Positions 20,933-28,810 of a DNA stretch of 64,000 nt are shown here, piece after piece; within the stretch, counting starts at the first letter, position 1; every line of letters begins with the position of its first letter. The translations under genes and the position numbers were made by a program. This DNA comes from Ornithinimicrobium murale (lineage in GTDB: Bacteria; Actinomycetota; Actinomycetes; Actinomycetales; Dermatophilaceae): assembly GCF_003352835.1 (NCBI RefSeq), contig NZ_QLVD01000023.1, positions 1-64,000 of the forward strand, given 5' to 3'. Under the pieces are notes generated by a model. It made no database searches. It saw only the letters and a list, made by a program, of their open reading frames with translations, and was not told the origin of the DNA.

Positions 20933-21400
20933 ATGGATTCACCAGGCTCCATCAGCCAACCCGCCGCCCCGGTGCCCGGCCGTCGCAGCGTGATCCCAGT
21001 GGTCATCGTGGCCGGCATCGCGCTCGGCCTGGTCGCCGTCGGGATCATTGTCTGGCAACTGCTGAACCGCCCGGCCAGCGCCCAGGACGTGGCGCACGAC
21101 TTCGTCGTGGCGACCTACGAGGGCGACGTCGAGGGCTTCTGCTCGCTGGCTGCCCCGGCCCTCATCGATCCGGTGCTGGAGGAGTATGAGGCGGCCGACT
21201 GCGGCAGTCTCGCTGTCACGCTGCGCGACGACCCGACGATCGACACGTCCCAGGAGGCAGCCGATATCGAGGTGCTCGAGTCGACGGAGAGCGGTGACAC
21301 CGCGACCATCCGGCTGAGCGACCCGTCGGGCACGCCGGGTGTATGGACCGAGGTGAACCTGGAACGCTTCGACGACGCGTGGCTGGTGACGGACTTCTAG
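20933..21400 (+). CDS. Small membrane-anchored hypothetical protein
   Basis: 155-residue protein with a short proline/serine N-terminus, one strong transmembrane helix (residues about 20-45, VIPVVIVAGIALGLVAVGII) and an extracytoplasmic C-terminal domain of about 105 residues with two cysteines (FCSLAAPA and ADCGSLAV) that could form a disulfide. The domain has an NTF2/DUF4878-like look (a helix AQDVAHDFVVATYEGD, then strands ending in WTEVNLERFDDAWLVTDF), but this is pattern-level only. ATG at 20933 has CAGGAT ending 6 nt upstream, suggesting a leaderless message divergent from the CnoX-like gene. Confidence 0.75.
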   Translation: MDSPGSISQPAAPVPGRRSVIPVVIVAGIALGLVAVGIIVWQLLNRPASAQDVAHDFVVATYEGDVEGFCSLAAPALIDPVLEEYEAADCGSLAVTLRDDPTIDTSQEAADIEVLESTESGDTATIRLSDPSGTPGVWTEVNLERFDDAWLVTDF

Positions 21401-21513
21401 CAACGCACAGCCCGGTGGGTCGGGCGAGCCAGCCTCCCGGCCCTCGGTTGGGGTTCTCGCACCCTTCCGGAACCTGCAAGGGCCCTGGCCAGGAGGCCGC
21501 TAACTCGTGACGG

Positions 21514-22734
21514 TCAGCTGCCGGAGGCGCCGACGACCTGCTCACGGGCGGCGATGACCTCGGGGTCGCCGCCGTCCGCGCGGACGTGCACCGCGAGGAA
21601 GACCAGCGTCGTCATCTCGGCGCTGTCGGTGATCGTGTCGTCCTCGGCGAAGTGGACGAACGCGGCCGGCGGCTCCAGGATCATGCCGTCCCTGACGTCG
21701 AAGGTGCTCTTGCGCTCCAGGACGGGGAAGATGATCGCCGACCCGTCGGCCAGCTCGATGGTGCGCAGCGTGCCGGACCGCAGGGAGTGCTCCTGGCTCA
21801 GGGCGGCCTGGTCGCTGACGCTGGCGGCCTGCTCCTCGGCGGCCGCACGGACCTGGGGGCCGTAGTTGTTCGTGCGGAAGTCCGGGCGCTCCTCGCCGAA
21901 GGGGTAGTCGAGGATCTGGAAGAGCATGTCCACCACATAGCTGGGGTAGTTGCTCAGGTCGGCCCGCCCCTCACGGATCACGGGGGAGCCCTCGGAGCGC
22001 GGGTCGAAGGTGCCGACCTCGGTGCCGGCCAGCATCGGGGCACTCCAGCCGATCCGCCACTCGGCGCCGTCCTCCTCCTGCACCATCAGGTGCAGTTCGG
22101 GCAGGCCGGACTCCGGGACGGTCTGGACGACCATGTAGGCCGGGAACTGCTCGTCCTCGCGGCTGATCGCCAGGATGTTGGCCCCGGTCGGGTGGTAGTC
22201 GATGACCGGGGTGACGCCGATGTCGCGCAGCGAGGTGGCGGCCACGGCGGCGCGCAGCTCGGAGCCGACGAAGGCCGCCTCGTTGAGCTCGGCAGCCTCC
22301 TCGGCGTCCGCATTCTGCGAGTTGGCGGCGTGGCGCAGCAGCTCGTCGACGATCTCCTGGCCCTCGTCGACCGAGAGGACCCCGGCACCGGCCGGGGGGG
22401 CGGTGACCACACCGTCGTCGGTGGAGGCGTCCTCGTCGTCGCCGGGCGCCGAGGTGCTCTCGCTGTCGTCGCCGGCCGGGGCGGAGGTGCTCGCCGCGTC
22501 ATTGTCGGCGGTGGACCCGTCGGCGTCGCCGGTCGAGTCCGCGGAGTCTCCTGTGGTGTCCGCGGAGTCATCGGCGGCATCGGCGTCACCGGTGCTCTCC
22601 CCCGTGTCGGGGGAGGCGTCAGCGGCCGTGGAGGAGGTGTCGGTGCTCTCCTCGGGCTCGTCGGATCCGCTGCAGGCAGCGAGGAGCAGCGACGAGCTGA
22701 GGGCAAGGGCGAGCGCAGTACGGGGCAACTTCAT
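21514..22734 (-). CDS. Secreted lipoprotein of unknown function
   Basis: 406-residue lipoprotein. The signal peptide has Lys/Arg at positions 2-5, a hydrophobic core ALALALSSSLLL and lipobox LLAAC with the lipid-bearing Cys at about 21. Residues 22-125 are an extended Ser/Thr/Asp/Glu/Ala-rich linker; the C-terminal about 270 residues form a folded domain (IVDELLRHAANSQNADAEEA..., DIGVTPVIDYHPTGANILA...). A DUF8094-like identity is possible but not provable here. ATG at 22734 is chosen because it gives the signal peptide. It is convergent with the gene at 20933 and precedes no obvious operon partner. Confidence 0.82.
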   Translation of the reverse strand: MKLPRTALALALSSSLLLAACSGSDEPEESTDTSSTAADASPDTGESTGDADAADDSADTTGDSADSTGDADGSTADNDAASTSAPAGDDSESTSAPGDDEDASTDDGVVTAPPAGAGVLSVDEGQEIVDELLRHAANSQNADAEEAAELNEAAFVGSELRAAVAATSLRDIGVTPVIDYHPTGANILAISREDEQFPAYMVVQTVPESGLPELHLMVQEEDGAEWRIGWSAPMLAGTEVGTFDPRSEGSPVIREGRADLSNYPSYVVDMLFQILDYPFGEERPDFRTNNYGPQVRAAAEEQAASVSDQAALSQEHSLRSGTLRTIELADGSAIIFPVLERKSTFDVRDGMILEPPAAFVHFAEDDTITDSAEMTTLVFLAVHVRADGGDPEVIAAREQVVGASGS

Positions 22735-22865
22735 AACGAAATGGTAAACCTCAGACTGCAGGTTCAACCAAATCCATCGTCCCAGGAAGCTCACACCCGG
22801 GGGTGGTATTCACGCCGCCCACGCACGGAAAGAGGGTGATGGACATCTCACCCGGGCAGCACGGA

Positions 22866-24614
22866 TCAGAAGCGAGCCGGCTCGCGGTAGACGCCCCACT
22901 CCTCGCGCAGTGCGTTGCAGATCTCGCCCAGGGTCGCCTCGGCGCGCACGGCCTCGAGCATGCTCGGGATCATGTTCTCGCCGGTGCGGGCCGTGGCCAG
23001 CATGGTCTCCAGGGTGGCCTGCACGCGGCCCAGGTCACGTCCCTCGCGACGCGAGGTGAGCAACGAGACCTGATCGCGCTCGACCTCGTGGCTGACGCGC
23101 AGGATCTCCAATTCGTGGCTGACCGACTCGGTGTGCACGTTGACGCCGACGATCTTCTTGTCGCCCTTCTCGAGGGAGACCTGATACTGGAAGGCCGCCT
23201 CGGCGATCTCGGACTGGAACCAGCCCTCCTCGATGCCGCGCAGGATGCCGCTGGTCATCGGTCCGATCGGGTGGTCGTAGGTGCCGTCCTCGTTCGGGGT
23301 GCGGTCCCGCTCGCCCATCCGCCTGATGGTCTCGAAGATCTTCTCGGCCTCGGCCTCGATCTTGTCGGTGAGCGCCTCCACATACCAGGAGCCGCCGAGC
23401 GGGTCGGCGACGTTGACGACGCCGGTCTCCTCCATCAGAACCTGCTGGGTGCGCAGCGCGACCTCGGCGGACTGCTCGGACGGCAGCGCGAGGGTCTCGT
23501 CGAGGGCGTTGGTGTGCAGGCTGTTGGTGCCGCCGAGCACACCGGCCAAGGCCTCGACGGCGGTGCGCACCACGTTGTTGAGCGGCTGCTGGGCGGTGAG
23601 GGAGACGCCCGCGGTCTGGGTGTGGAAGCGCAGCCACTGCGCCTTCTCGTCGGTGGCGCCGTAGGTGTCGCGCATCCAACGGGCCCAGATGCGGCGGGCG
23701 GCGCGGAACTTGGCGATCTCCTCGAAGAAGTCGAGGTGGGAGTCGAAGAAGAAGGACAGACCGGGGGCGAACTGGTTGACGTCCATGCCGCGGGACTGGC
23801 CCAGCTCGACGTAGCCAAAGCCGTCGGCAAGGGTGAAGGCCAGCTCCTGCGCGGCGGTCGACCCCGCCTCGCGGATGTGATACCCGGAGACCGACAGCGG
23901 CTTGTAGGCCGGGATGTTGGTGTTGGTGTACTCCATCAGGTCGCCGATCAGGCGCAGGTGCGGCTCCGGCGGGAAGAGCCACTCCTTCTGGGCGATGTAC
24001 TCCTTGAAGATGTCCGTCTGCAGCGTGCCGTTGAGGGCGCCGAGGTCGACGCCCTGCCGCTCGGCCGCGACCAGATACATGCAGAAGACCGGCACGGCGG
24101 GCCCGCTGATCGTCATCGAGGTGGTGACGTCGGACAGCGTGATGTCGGAGAACAGGATGTCCATGTCGGAGGCGGAGTCGATGGCCACACCGCAGTGGCC
24201 GACCTCGCCCCGGCTCACCGCCTCGTCGGAGTCGCGGCCCATCAGCGTGGGCATGTCGAAGGCCACCGAGAGGCCACCGCCGCCGCGCGCCAGGATCATC
24301 TTGTAGCGCTCGTTGGTCTGCTGGGCGTTGCCGAAGCCGGCGAACTGCCGGATCGTCCAGGTGCGCCCGCGATAGCCCGTCGGGTAGAGGCCGCGGGTGA
24401 ACGGGAAGACGCCCGGCCAGCTGATGCGCTCCATGCGCTCGTCGACGGCCTCGACCTCGGGGCTGGGCCCGTAGACGGGGTCGACCTCCATGCCGGAGAG
24501 GGTCGTGAAGTCCGCGTCCCGCACCTGACCCTTGGCGACCGCAGCCTCATAACGCTGCCGCCACCGGTCACGGCCGGAGGTCTGGGAGGAGTCTGGGACA
24601 ACGCTGTCGGTCAT
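22866..24614 (-). CDS. icmA: Isobutyryl-CoA-mutase-type acyl-CoA mutase, large (catalytic) subunit
   Basis: 582-residue catalytic subunit of a B12-dependent acyl-CoA mutase lacking the C-terminal B12-binding domain, so it needs a separate small subunit not in this window. Two specificity positions point to isobutyryl-CoA mutase (isobutyryl-CoA to n-butyryl-CoA) and not methylmalonyl-CoA mutase. TIRQF has Phe91 where methylmalonyl-CoA mutases have Tyr89, and YIAQKEW has Gln209 where they have Arg207. The rest ([35 protein letters not shown]) is collinear with Streptomyces IcmA. Leaderless start with TACGCT 6 nt before the ATG. MeaB, methylmalonyl-CoA epimerase and PduO are encoded nearby. Confidence 0.88.
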   Translation of the reverse strand: MTDSVVPDSSQTSGRDRWRQRYEAAVAKGQVRDADFTTLSGMEVDPVYGPSPEVEAVDERMERISWPGVFPFTRGLYPTGYRGRTWTIRQFAGFGNAQQTNERYKMILARGGGGLSVAFDMPTLMGRDSDEAVSRGEVGHCGVAIDSASDMDILFSDITLSDVTTSMTISGPAVPVFCMYLVAAERQGVDLGALNGTLQTDIFKEYIAQKEWLFPPEPHLRLIGDLMEYTNTNIPAYKPLSVSGYHIREAGSTAAQELAFTLADGFGYVELGQSRGMDVNQFAPGLSFFFDSHLDFFEEIAKFRAARRIWARWMRDTYGATDEKAQWLRFHTQTAGVSLTAQQPLNNVVRTAVEALAGVLGGTNSLHTNALDETLALPSEQSAEVALRTQQVLMEETGVVNVADPLGGSWYVEALTDKIEAEAEKIFETIRRMGERDRTPNEDGTYDHPIGPMTSGILRGIEEGWFQSEIAEAAFQYQVSLEKGDKKIVGVNVHTESVSHELEILRVSHEVERDQVSLLTSRREGRDLGRVQATLETMLATARTGENMIPSMLEAVRAEATLGEICNALREEWGVYREPARF

Positions 24615-24620
24615 ACCTGC

Positions 24621-24646
24621 AGCGTACCGGTTGACGTCGCGTCAAC
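24621..24646 (-). promoter_or_regulatory. icmA promoter with inverted-repeat operator
   Basis: On the minus strand TACGCT (24626-24621) ends 6 nt before the icmA ATG. Immediately upstream lies the inverted repeat GTTGAC-5nt-GTCAAC (24630-24646), in the -35/-10 interval, where a TetR- or GntR-type repressor would block transcription. No candidate regulator is adjacent. Confidence 0.5.
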
Positions 24647-24656
24647 TCCGAGTCGA

Positions 24657-25472
24657 TCAGACCGTATGCCGAGGCGCACCGCGCGTGCTCTGCTGCGCCC
24701 TGGTCTTGTCCTGGGTGCGCACTCCCTGCTCATCGGCCGGGCCGCTGACGATCCGCTCGACGAGGTGGTAACCCAGCACCAGCGCGGCGAGCACGACCGT
24801 GACGTGGAGCAGGAAGGCCAGTGCGACGCCGGTGATGATGCCAGCCGCCCGGAAGCGCCCCCAGGAGAGGCCGAGCAGGGCCGGGACCACGACGGCTCCG
24901 GCCGCTCCCCCGAGCAGCTCCCACCACCAGCGGGTGTCGGCCCCGCCCATCCAGGGCAGGACGTTGATCAGGTCGAAGAAGTCGAGGGTGGCCAGGACGC
25001 CGAGCAGCAGCACCGCGCCGAGCACCCCGACCAGCAGCGCGCGGGGCAGAACCCGGCCCGCGTGCCAGATCGTGCTCAGGGTGACCGCGGACCACATCAG
25101 CCAGGCGCGCACCGTCCCCGTGCCCAGCCCGACCATCGCCTCGCGGAAGATGCGGTCAGCCTCGGGGCGGGCGAACGGCTGCCCATCGCGGTCGGTGTCC
25201 GGACCGAGGAAGGCACCGGGTCGGACCAGCGCGTCGTGCAGCACCGCCGCCGGCAGGAAGTCGCCACTCTTGGGCACCAACCAGGTGAACAGGGCGGGCA
25301 CCGAGGCCAGGTCGGTCCGGAAATGCCGCAGGTCCGCGGGCACCACGAAGCACTCGGCGTAGTGGTCGCTCCGGAAGGCGATCTGGCGCAGCAGCGTGAA
25401 GTCGCGGCCGTCGATGCTGCGCAGCTCGAGGCGCAGTGGCCCGCCCTGCTCGGCGTCGAAGAACTCGCCCAT
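24657..25472 (-). CDS. DUF1353 domain protein with C-terminal membrane segments
   Basis: 271-residue protein. Residues about 25-125 match the DUF1353 pattern: FRTDLASVPALFTWLVPKSG, then LPAAVLHDALV, a helix-rich fold found in phage and bacterial proteins of unknown function. The C-terminal half has three to four transmembrane helices (ALLVGVLGAVLLLGVLATL; GAAGAVVVPALLGLSWG; IITGVALAFLLHVTVVLAALVLG) and a charged tail. The combination of DUF1353 with a membrane domain is not one I can name. It follows the GNAT gene by 11 bp on the same strand, so a two-gene operon is likely. The octamer GTATGCCG overlaps its 3' end. Confidence 0.75.
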   Translation of the reverse strand: MGEFFDAEQGGPLRLELRSIDGRDFTLLRQIAFRSDHYAECFVVPADLRHFRTDLASVPALFTWLVPKSGDFLPAAVLHDALVRPGAFLGPDTDRDGQPFARPEADRIFREAMVGLGTGTVRAWLMWSAVTLSTIWHAGRVLPRALLVGVLGAVLLLGVLATLDFFDLINVLPWMGGADTRWWWELLGGAAGAVVVPALLGLSWGRFRAAGIITGVALAFLLHVTVVLAALVLGYHLVERIVSGPADEQGVRTQDKTRAQQSTRGAPRHTV

Positions 25473-25483
25473 GGCACCGCGGC

Positions 25484-26038
25484 CTAGCGCCGCACCATGC
25501 GCAGCTCGACCAGCCCGTCGTCCCGGTCAGTGGTCTGTGCACCGTCGAGGCGGAAGCTGTTGCGCTCGTAGAAGCGGATGGCCCGGTCATTGCCGTCCGC
25601 CACCCACAGGTAGGCGGGGCGGTCGGCCAGGACCCGGCTCAGCAGCTGCTGGGCCACCCCGGTGCCGAGGTGGTCGGAGACCACGTTGATCGCCCACAGC
25701 TGGGTGTCGGTCGGGGCGTCCTCGTCACGGGCCGGGCCGACGCTGATGAAGCCGACCAGTTCCCCGTCGTGCTCGGCGACCGCCACCTGCTCACCACGGG
25801 CGCTGTGTCCGTCGCGCAGGAGGTTGGGATTCTGATCGGCCTCCGCGACGCCCTCCTCCGGGCGCAACCGCCGTCCCCAGGTCTGCGCGAAGCGCTCCGG
25901 TGTCAAGGCGGCAAAGGCCTCCTCGTCCATCAGCCCGACATACGCTTCCTGCCACACCCGGCAGTGCACCGCGCCCAGCGCCTCGACGTCCTCCCCGCGG
26001 GGCGGACGGATCAGGTATGCCGACTCCTCCTCAGCCAT
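25484..26038 (-). CDS. GNAT-family N-acetyltransferase
   Basis: 184-residue GCN5-related acetyltransferase. IRPPRGEDVEALGAVHCRVWQEAYVGLMDEEAF at the N-terminus resembles RimI/YjdJ-like GNATs. The acetyl-CoA-binding region is LWAINVVSDHLGTGVAQQLLSRVL (motif A, with G-T-G-V-A in place of Q/RxxGxG/A), and NDRAIRFYERNSFRLDG is the motif B helix with the F-Y-E-R-N signature. The substrate is unknown. The ATG at 26038 has TAGGTT ending 6 nt upstream, so it is probably leaderless and starts a GNAT-DUF1353 operon. A 52-bp tandem repeat lies upstream. Confidence 0.88.
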   Translation of the reverse strand: MAEEESAYLIRPPRGEDVEALGAVHCRVWQEAYVGLMDEEAFAALTPERFAQTWGRRLRPEEGVAEADQNPNLLRDGHSARGEQVAVAEHDGELVGFISVGPARDEDAPTDTQLWAINVVSDHLGTGVAQQLLSRVLADRPAYLWVADGNDRAIRFYERNSFRLDGAQTTDRDDGLVELRMVRR

Positions 26039-26154
26039 GCGCCTAACCTACGACGGATCACCGACGGTGGCTACGGCTCCGCCCGCACCCCGACACCGGG
26101 CCCGTGATGGCCAGGACCGGGAAGCCCCGCCCGGGAGGCGCACCACCGGGTCAC

Positions 26155-26422
26155 GGGCACGGAGACGACTTCTACCCACCGCCTGGCGAGACCCTGGGCA
26201 GGACCCGGGCACGGGGACGACTACTACCCACCACCGGGCGAGACCCTGGGCAGGACCCGGGCACGGGGACGACTACTACCCACCACCGGGCGAGACCCTG
26301 GGCAGGACCCGGGCACGGGGACGACTACTACCCACCACCGGGCGAGACCCTGGGCAGGACCCGGGCACGGGGACGACTTCTACCCACCACCTGGCGAGAC
26401 CCTGGGTAGGACCCGGGCACGT
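26155..26422. repeat. 52-bp tandem repeat, about five copies
   Basis: Copies begin at 26185, 26237, 26289, 26341 and 26393 (exact 52-bp spacing), preceded by a degenerate partial copy from 26155. The unit starts GGCGAGACCCTGGGCAGGAC and ends with GACTACTACCCACCACC. Three inner copies are near-identical; the outer ones carry substitutions. 52 is not a multiple of three and no frame has sensible protein, so it is noncoding. It fills most of the 424-bp gap between the meaB stop and the GNAT start. A likely variable-number locus. Confidence 0.93.
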
Positions 26423-26462
26423 GCCGGGCTGGCTGAACCGTTCAGAGGGGGCGACGACGCGT

Positions 26463-27419
26463 TCAGAGGGCGGCGACGACTCGGTCGGCGGCCGCGTAGG
26501 GGTCGGTGTCACCGGCGACGACCTGCTCGGCCGCCGTGGTGATGTCGTCCCCGCGTCCGAGGTCACCCATGCGCTCGCGCAGGTGCGCGACAGCGATCGC
26601 CTCGATCTCGGCACCCGCGCGGCGCACCCTGCGCTGGTGCAGCTCCCCGTCGGCCATCCAGTCGCGGTGCTTGTCGAGCGCCTCGAGCACCTCGTCCAGC
26701 CCCTCGTTCCGGTCGGCGACGGTCTTGAGCACCGGCGGACGCCACAGCCCGGGCTCGGTGCGGTCCCCCAGGCTGATCATGTGCCGGATCTCGCGGACGG
26801 TGTTGTCCGCGCCCTCCCGGTCTGCCTTGTTGACCACGAAGACGTCGCCGATCTCCAGGATGCCGGCCTTGGCTGCCTGCACACCGTCCCCCATACCGGG
26901 GGCCAGCAGCACCAGGGTGGTGTCGGCCAGACCGGCGACCTCCACCTCACTCTGTCCCACGCCGACGGTCTCGAGCAGGACGACGTCGCACCCGGCCGCG
27001 TCCAGCACGCGCAGGGCCTGTGGCGTGCTCCAGGACAGCCCGCCGAGATGGCCGCGGCTAGCCATGGAGCGGATGTAGACCTCGGGGTCGAGCACGTGGT
27101 CGGTCATCCGGATGCGGTCTCCGAGCAGCGCCCCGCCCGAGAACGGGGAGGACGGGTCCACGGCGAGCACCCCCACCCGTAGCCCACGGCCGCGGAGACC
27201 GCTGACCAGCATGGACGTGCTGGTGGACTTGCCGACGCCGGGGCTGCCGGTGAGCCCGATGATGTGGGCGTGCCCGGTGTGCGGCGCCAGGGCGGCCATC
27301 ACCTCCCGCAGCGCGGGATGGTCGTTCTCGACGAGCGTGATGAGCCGGGCCACGGCTCGCGCCGACCCGGCTCTGGCCTGCTCGACCAGGCTGGAGACAT
27401 CAACCTCACGCCGCGACAT
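26463..27419 (-). CDS. meaB: MeaB/ArgK-type GTPase, chaperone of a B12-dependent acyl-CoA mutase
   Basis: 318-residue G3E-family GTPase that gates adenosylcobalamin loading and protects acyl-CoA mutases from inactivation. The P-loop GLTGSPGVGKST (residues about 55-66) follows the typical N-terminal helix ENDHPALREVMAAL. Downstream are VDPSSPFSGGALLGDRIRM, DVVLLETVGVGQSE (Walker B) and VVNKADREGADN (NKxD), then a dimerisation tail. The ATG at 27419 is supported by CAGGAGG 4 nt upstream. It lies about 1.8 kb upstream of the icmA-type mutase on the same strand and is its probable partner, the same pairing seen in IcmF fusions. Confidence 0.95.
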   Translation of the reverse strand: MSRREVDVSSLVEQARAGSARAVARLITLVENDHPALREVMAALAPHTGHAHIIGLTGSPGVGKSTSTSMLVSGLRGRGLRVGVLAVDPSSPFSGGALLGDRIRMTDHVLDPEVYIRSMASRGHLGGLSWSTPQALRVLDAAGCDVVLLETVGVGQSEVEVAGLADTTLVLLAPGMGDGVQAAKAGILEIGDVFVVNKADREGADNTVREIRHMISLGDRTEPGLWRPPVLKTVADRNEGLDEVLEALDKHRDWMADGELHQRRVRRAGAEIEAIAVAHLRERMGDLGRGDDITTAAEQVVAGDTDPYAAADRVVAAL

Positions 27420-27499
27420 GGTCCTCCTGAACCCGTTCACCAACCGAGCCCCCACCGGGGCAGGACGTTCTCACCAGCGCCCCGACGGGGCGCGAGGGC

Positions 27500-28732
27500 T
27501 CAGGACCGGGCGGGCACGCGCACGATCAGGGCATCGCCCTGGCCGCCGCCACCGCACAGGGCCGCGGCTCCGGTGCCACCACCGCGCCGCTGGAGCTCCA
27601 GGGCGAGGGTCAGCACCAGGCGGGCGCCGGACATGCCGATGGGGTGGCCGAGCGCGATGGCGCCGCCGTTGGGGTTGACCCGCTCGGGGTCCAGGCCCAG
27701 CTCCTTGGTGGAGGCCAGGCCGACCGCGGCGAAGGCCTCATTGATCTCGACCACATCCAGGTCGGCCGGCTCGATGCCGCCCTTCTTGCACGCCGCGACG
27801 ATCGCGTTGGCCGGCTGGCTCTGCAGGGTCGAGTCGGGGCCGGCGACGACCCCGTGCGCCCCGACCTCCGCCAGCCAGGTCAACCCCAGCTCCTGCGCCT
27901 TGGCCTTGCTCATCACGACGACGGCCGCGGCCCCGTCAGAGATCTGCGAGGCGCTGCCAGCGGTGATGGTGCCGTCCTTGGAGAACGCCGGCCGGAGCGC
28001 GCCGAGGGACTCGGTCGTGGTCTGTGCGCGGATGCCCTCGTCGGTGCGGAAGTCGACCGGGTCGCCCTTGCGCTGCGGGACCTGCACGGTGACGACCTCG
28101 TCCTCGAACTTGCCGTCCTCCCAGGCCTTCGCGGCCAGCTGGTGGCTGCGCGCTGAGAAGGCGTCCTGCTCCTCGCGGGTGAACGCCTTGTCGGCGACGT
28201 TGGCGTCCTCGGTCAGGTTGCCCATCGCCTGGTCGGTGAAGGCATCCCAGAGACCGTCATAGGCCATGTGGTCGCGCATCGTGACATCGCCGTACTTGAA
28301 GCCGGCGCGGCTCTTCTCCAGCAGGTGCGGGGCGTTGGTCATCGACTCCTGGCCGCCGGCGACGACGATGTCGAACTCACCGGCGCGGATCAACTGGTCG
28401 GCCAGGGCCACGGCGTCCAGCCCGGACAGGCAGACCTTGTTGATGGTCAGCGCGGGCACGTCCATCGGGATACCGCCCTTGACCGCGGCCTGGCGTGCCG
28501 GGATCTGGCCGGCACCGGCGGTCAGCACCTGGCCCATGATCACGTAGTCCACCTGGTCACCGGTCACGCCGGCCTTCTCCAGGGCTCCCTTGATGGCAAA
28601 GCCACCGAGGTCGGCCGCGGAGAAGTCCTTGAGGCCGCCGGACATCCGGCCCATCGGGGTGCGGGCGCCGGCGACGATGACCGAGACGTTCGCTTCCGGG
28701 GTGGTCTGCGGGGCGTCAGGTGTTGCGGTCAT
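27500..28732 (-). CDS. Acetyl-CoA C-acetyltransferase (thiolase)
   Basis: 410-residue thiolase. The acyl-enzyme nucleophile is Cys101 in [14 protein letters not shown]. The remaining signatures are [21 protein letters not shown] (Asn-His loop region), [16 protein letters not shown] and the second active cysteine in [15 protein letters not shown]. Biosynthetic and degradative thiolases cannot be separated by eye; length and GQESM fit the acetoacetyl-CoA thiolase (AtoB/FadA6-like) group. ATG at 28732 follows a TTGGAGG ribosome-binding site. It is 80 bp upstream of meaB and probably co-transcribed with it, within the acyl-CoA block. Confidence 0.95.
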   Translation of the reverse strand: MTATPDAPQTTPEANVSVIVAGARTPMGRMSGGLKDFSAADLGGFAIKGALEKAGVTGDQVDYVIMGQVLTAGAGQIPARQAAVKGGIPMDVPALTINKVCLSGLDAVALADQLIRAGEFDIVVAGGQESMTNAPHLLEKSRAGFKYGDVTMRDHMAYDGLWDAFTDQAMGNLTEDANVADKAFTREEQDAFSARSHQLAAKAWEDGKFEDEVVTVQVPQRKGDPVDFRTDEGIRAQTTTESLGALRPAFSKDGTITAGSASQISDGAAAVVVMSKAKAQELGLTWLAEVGAHGVVAGPDSTLQSQPANAIVAACKKGGIEPADLDVVEINEAFAAVGLASTKELGLDPERVNPNGGAIALGHPIGMSGARLVLTLALELQRRGGGTGAAALCGGGGQGDALIVRVPARS

Positions 28733-28810
28733 GGGGTCCTCCAACGACTTCGGTGATGAGCAGCAGTCCTGTCCCCATCCTACCGAGCAGCAGCGCCTGA
28801 CCCGAACGGC

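Noticed and set aside
22866-24614. Call as methylmalonyl-CoA mutase
   Set aside because: Tyr89 and Arg207 of methylmalonyl-CoA mutase are replaced by Phe and Gln as in isobutyryl-CoA mutase, and the B12 domain is absent.
22803-25487. 894-codon plus-strand frame opposite icmA and the DUF1353 gene
   Set aside because: Spans two real minus-strand genes and their promoter; composition is typical of antisense frames in 70 % GC DNA.
26155-26422. CRISPR array at the 52-bp tandem repeat
   Set aside because: Whole 52-bp units repeat with no variable spacers, and no cas genes are present.
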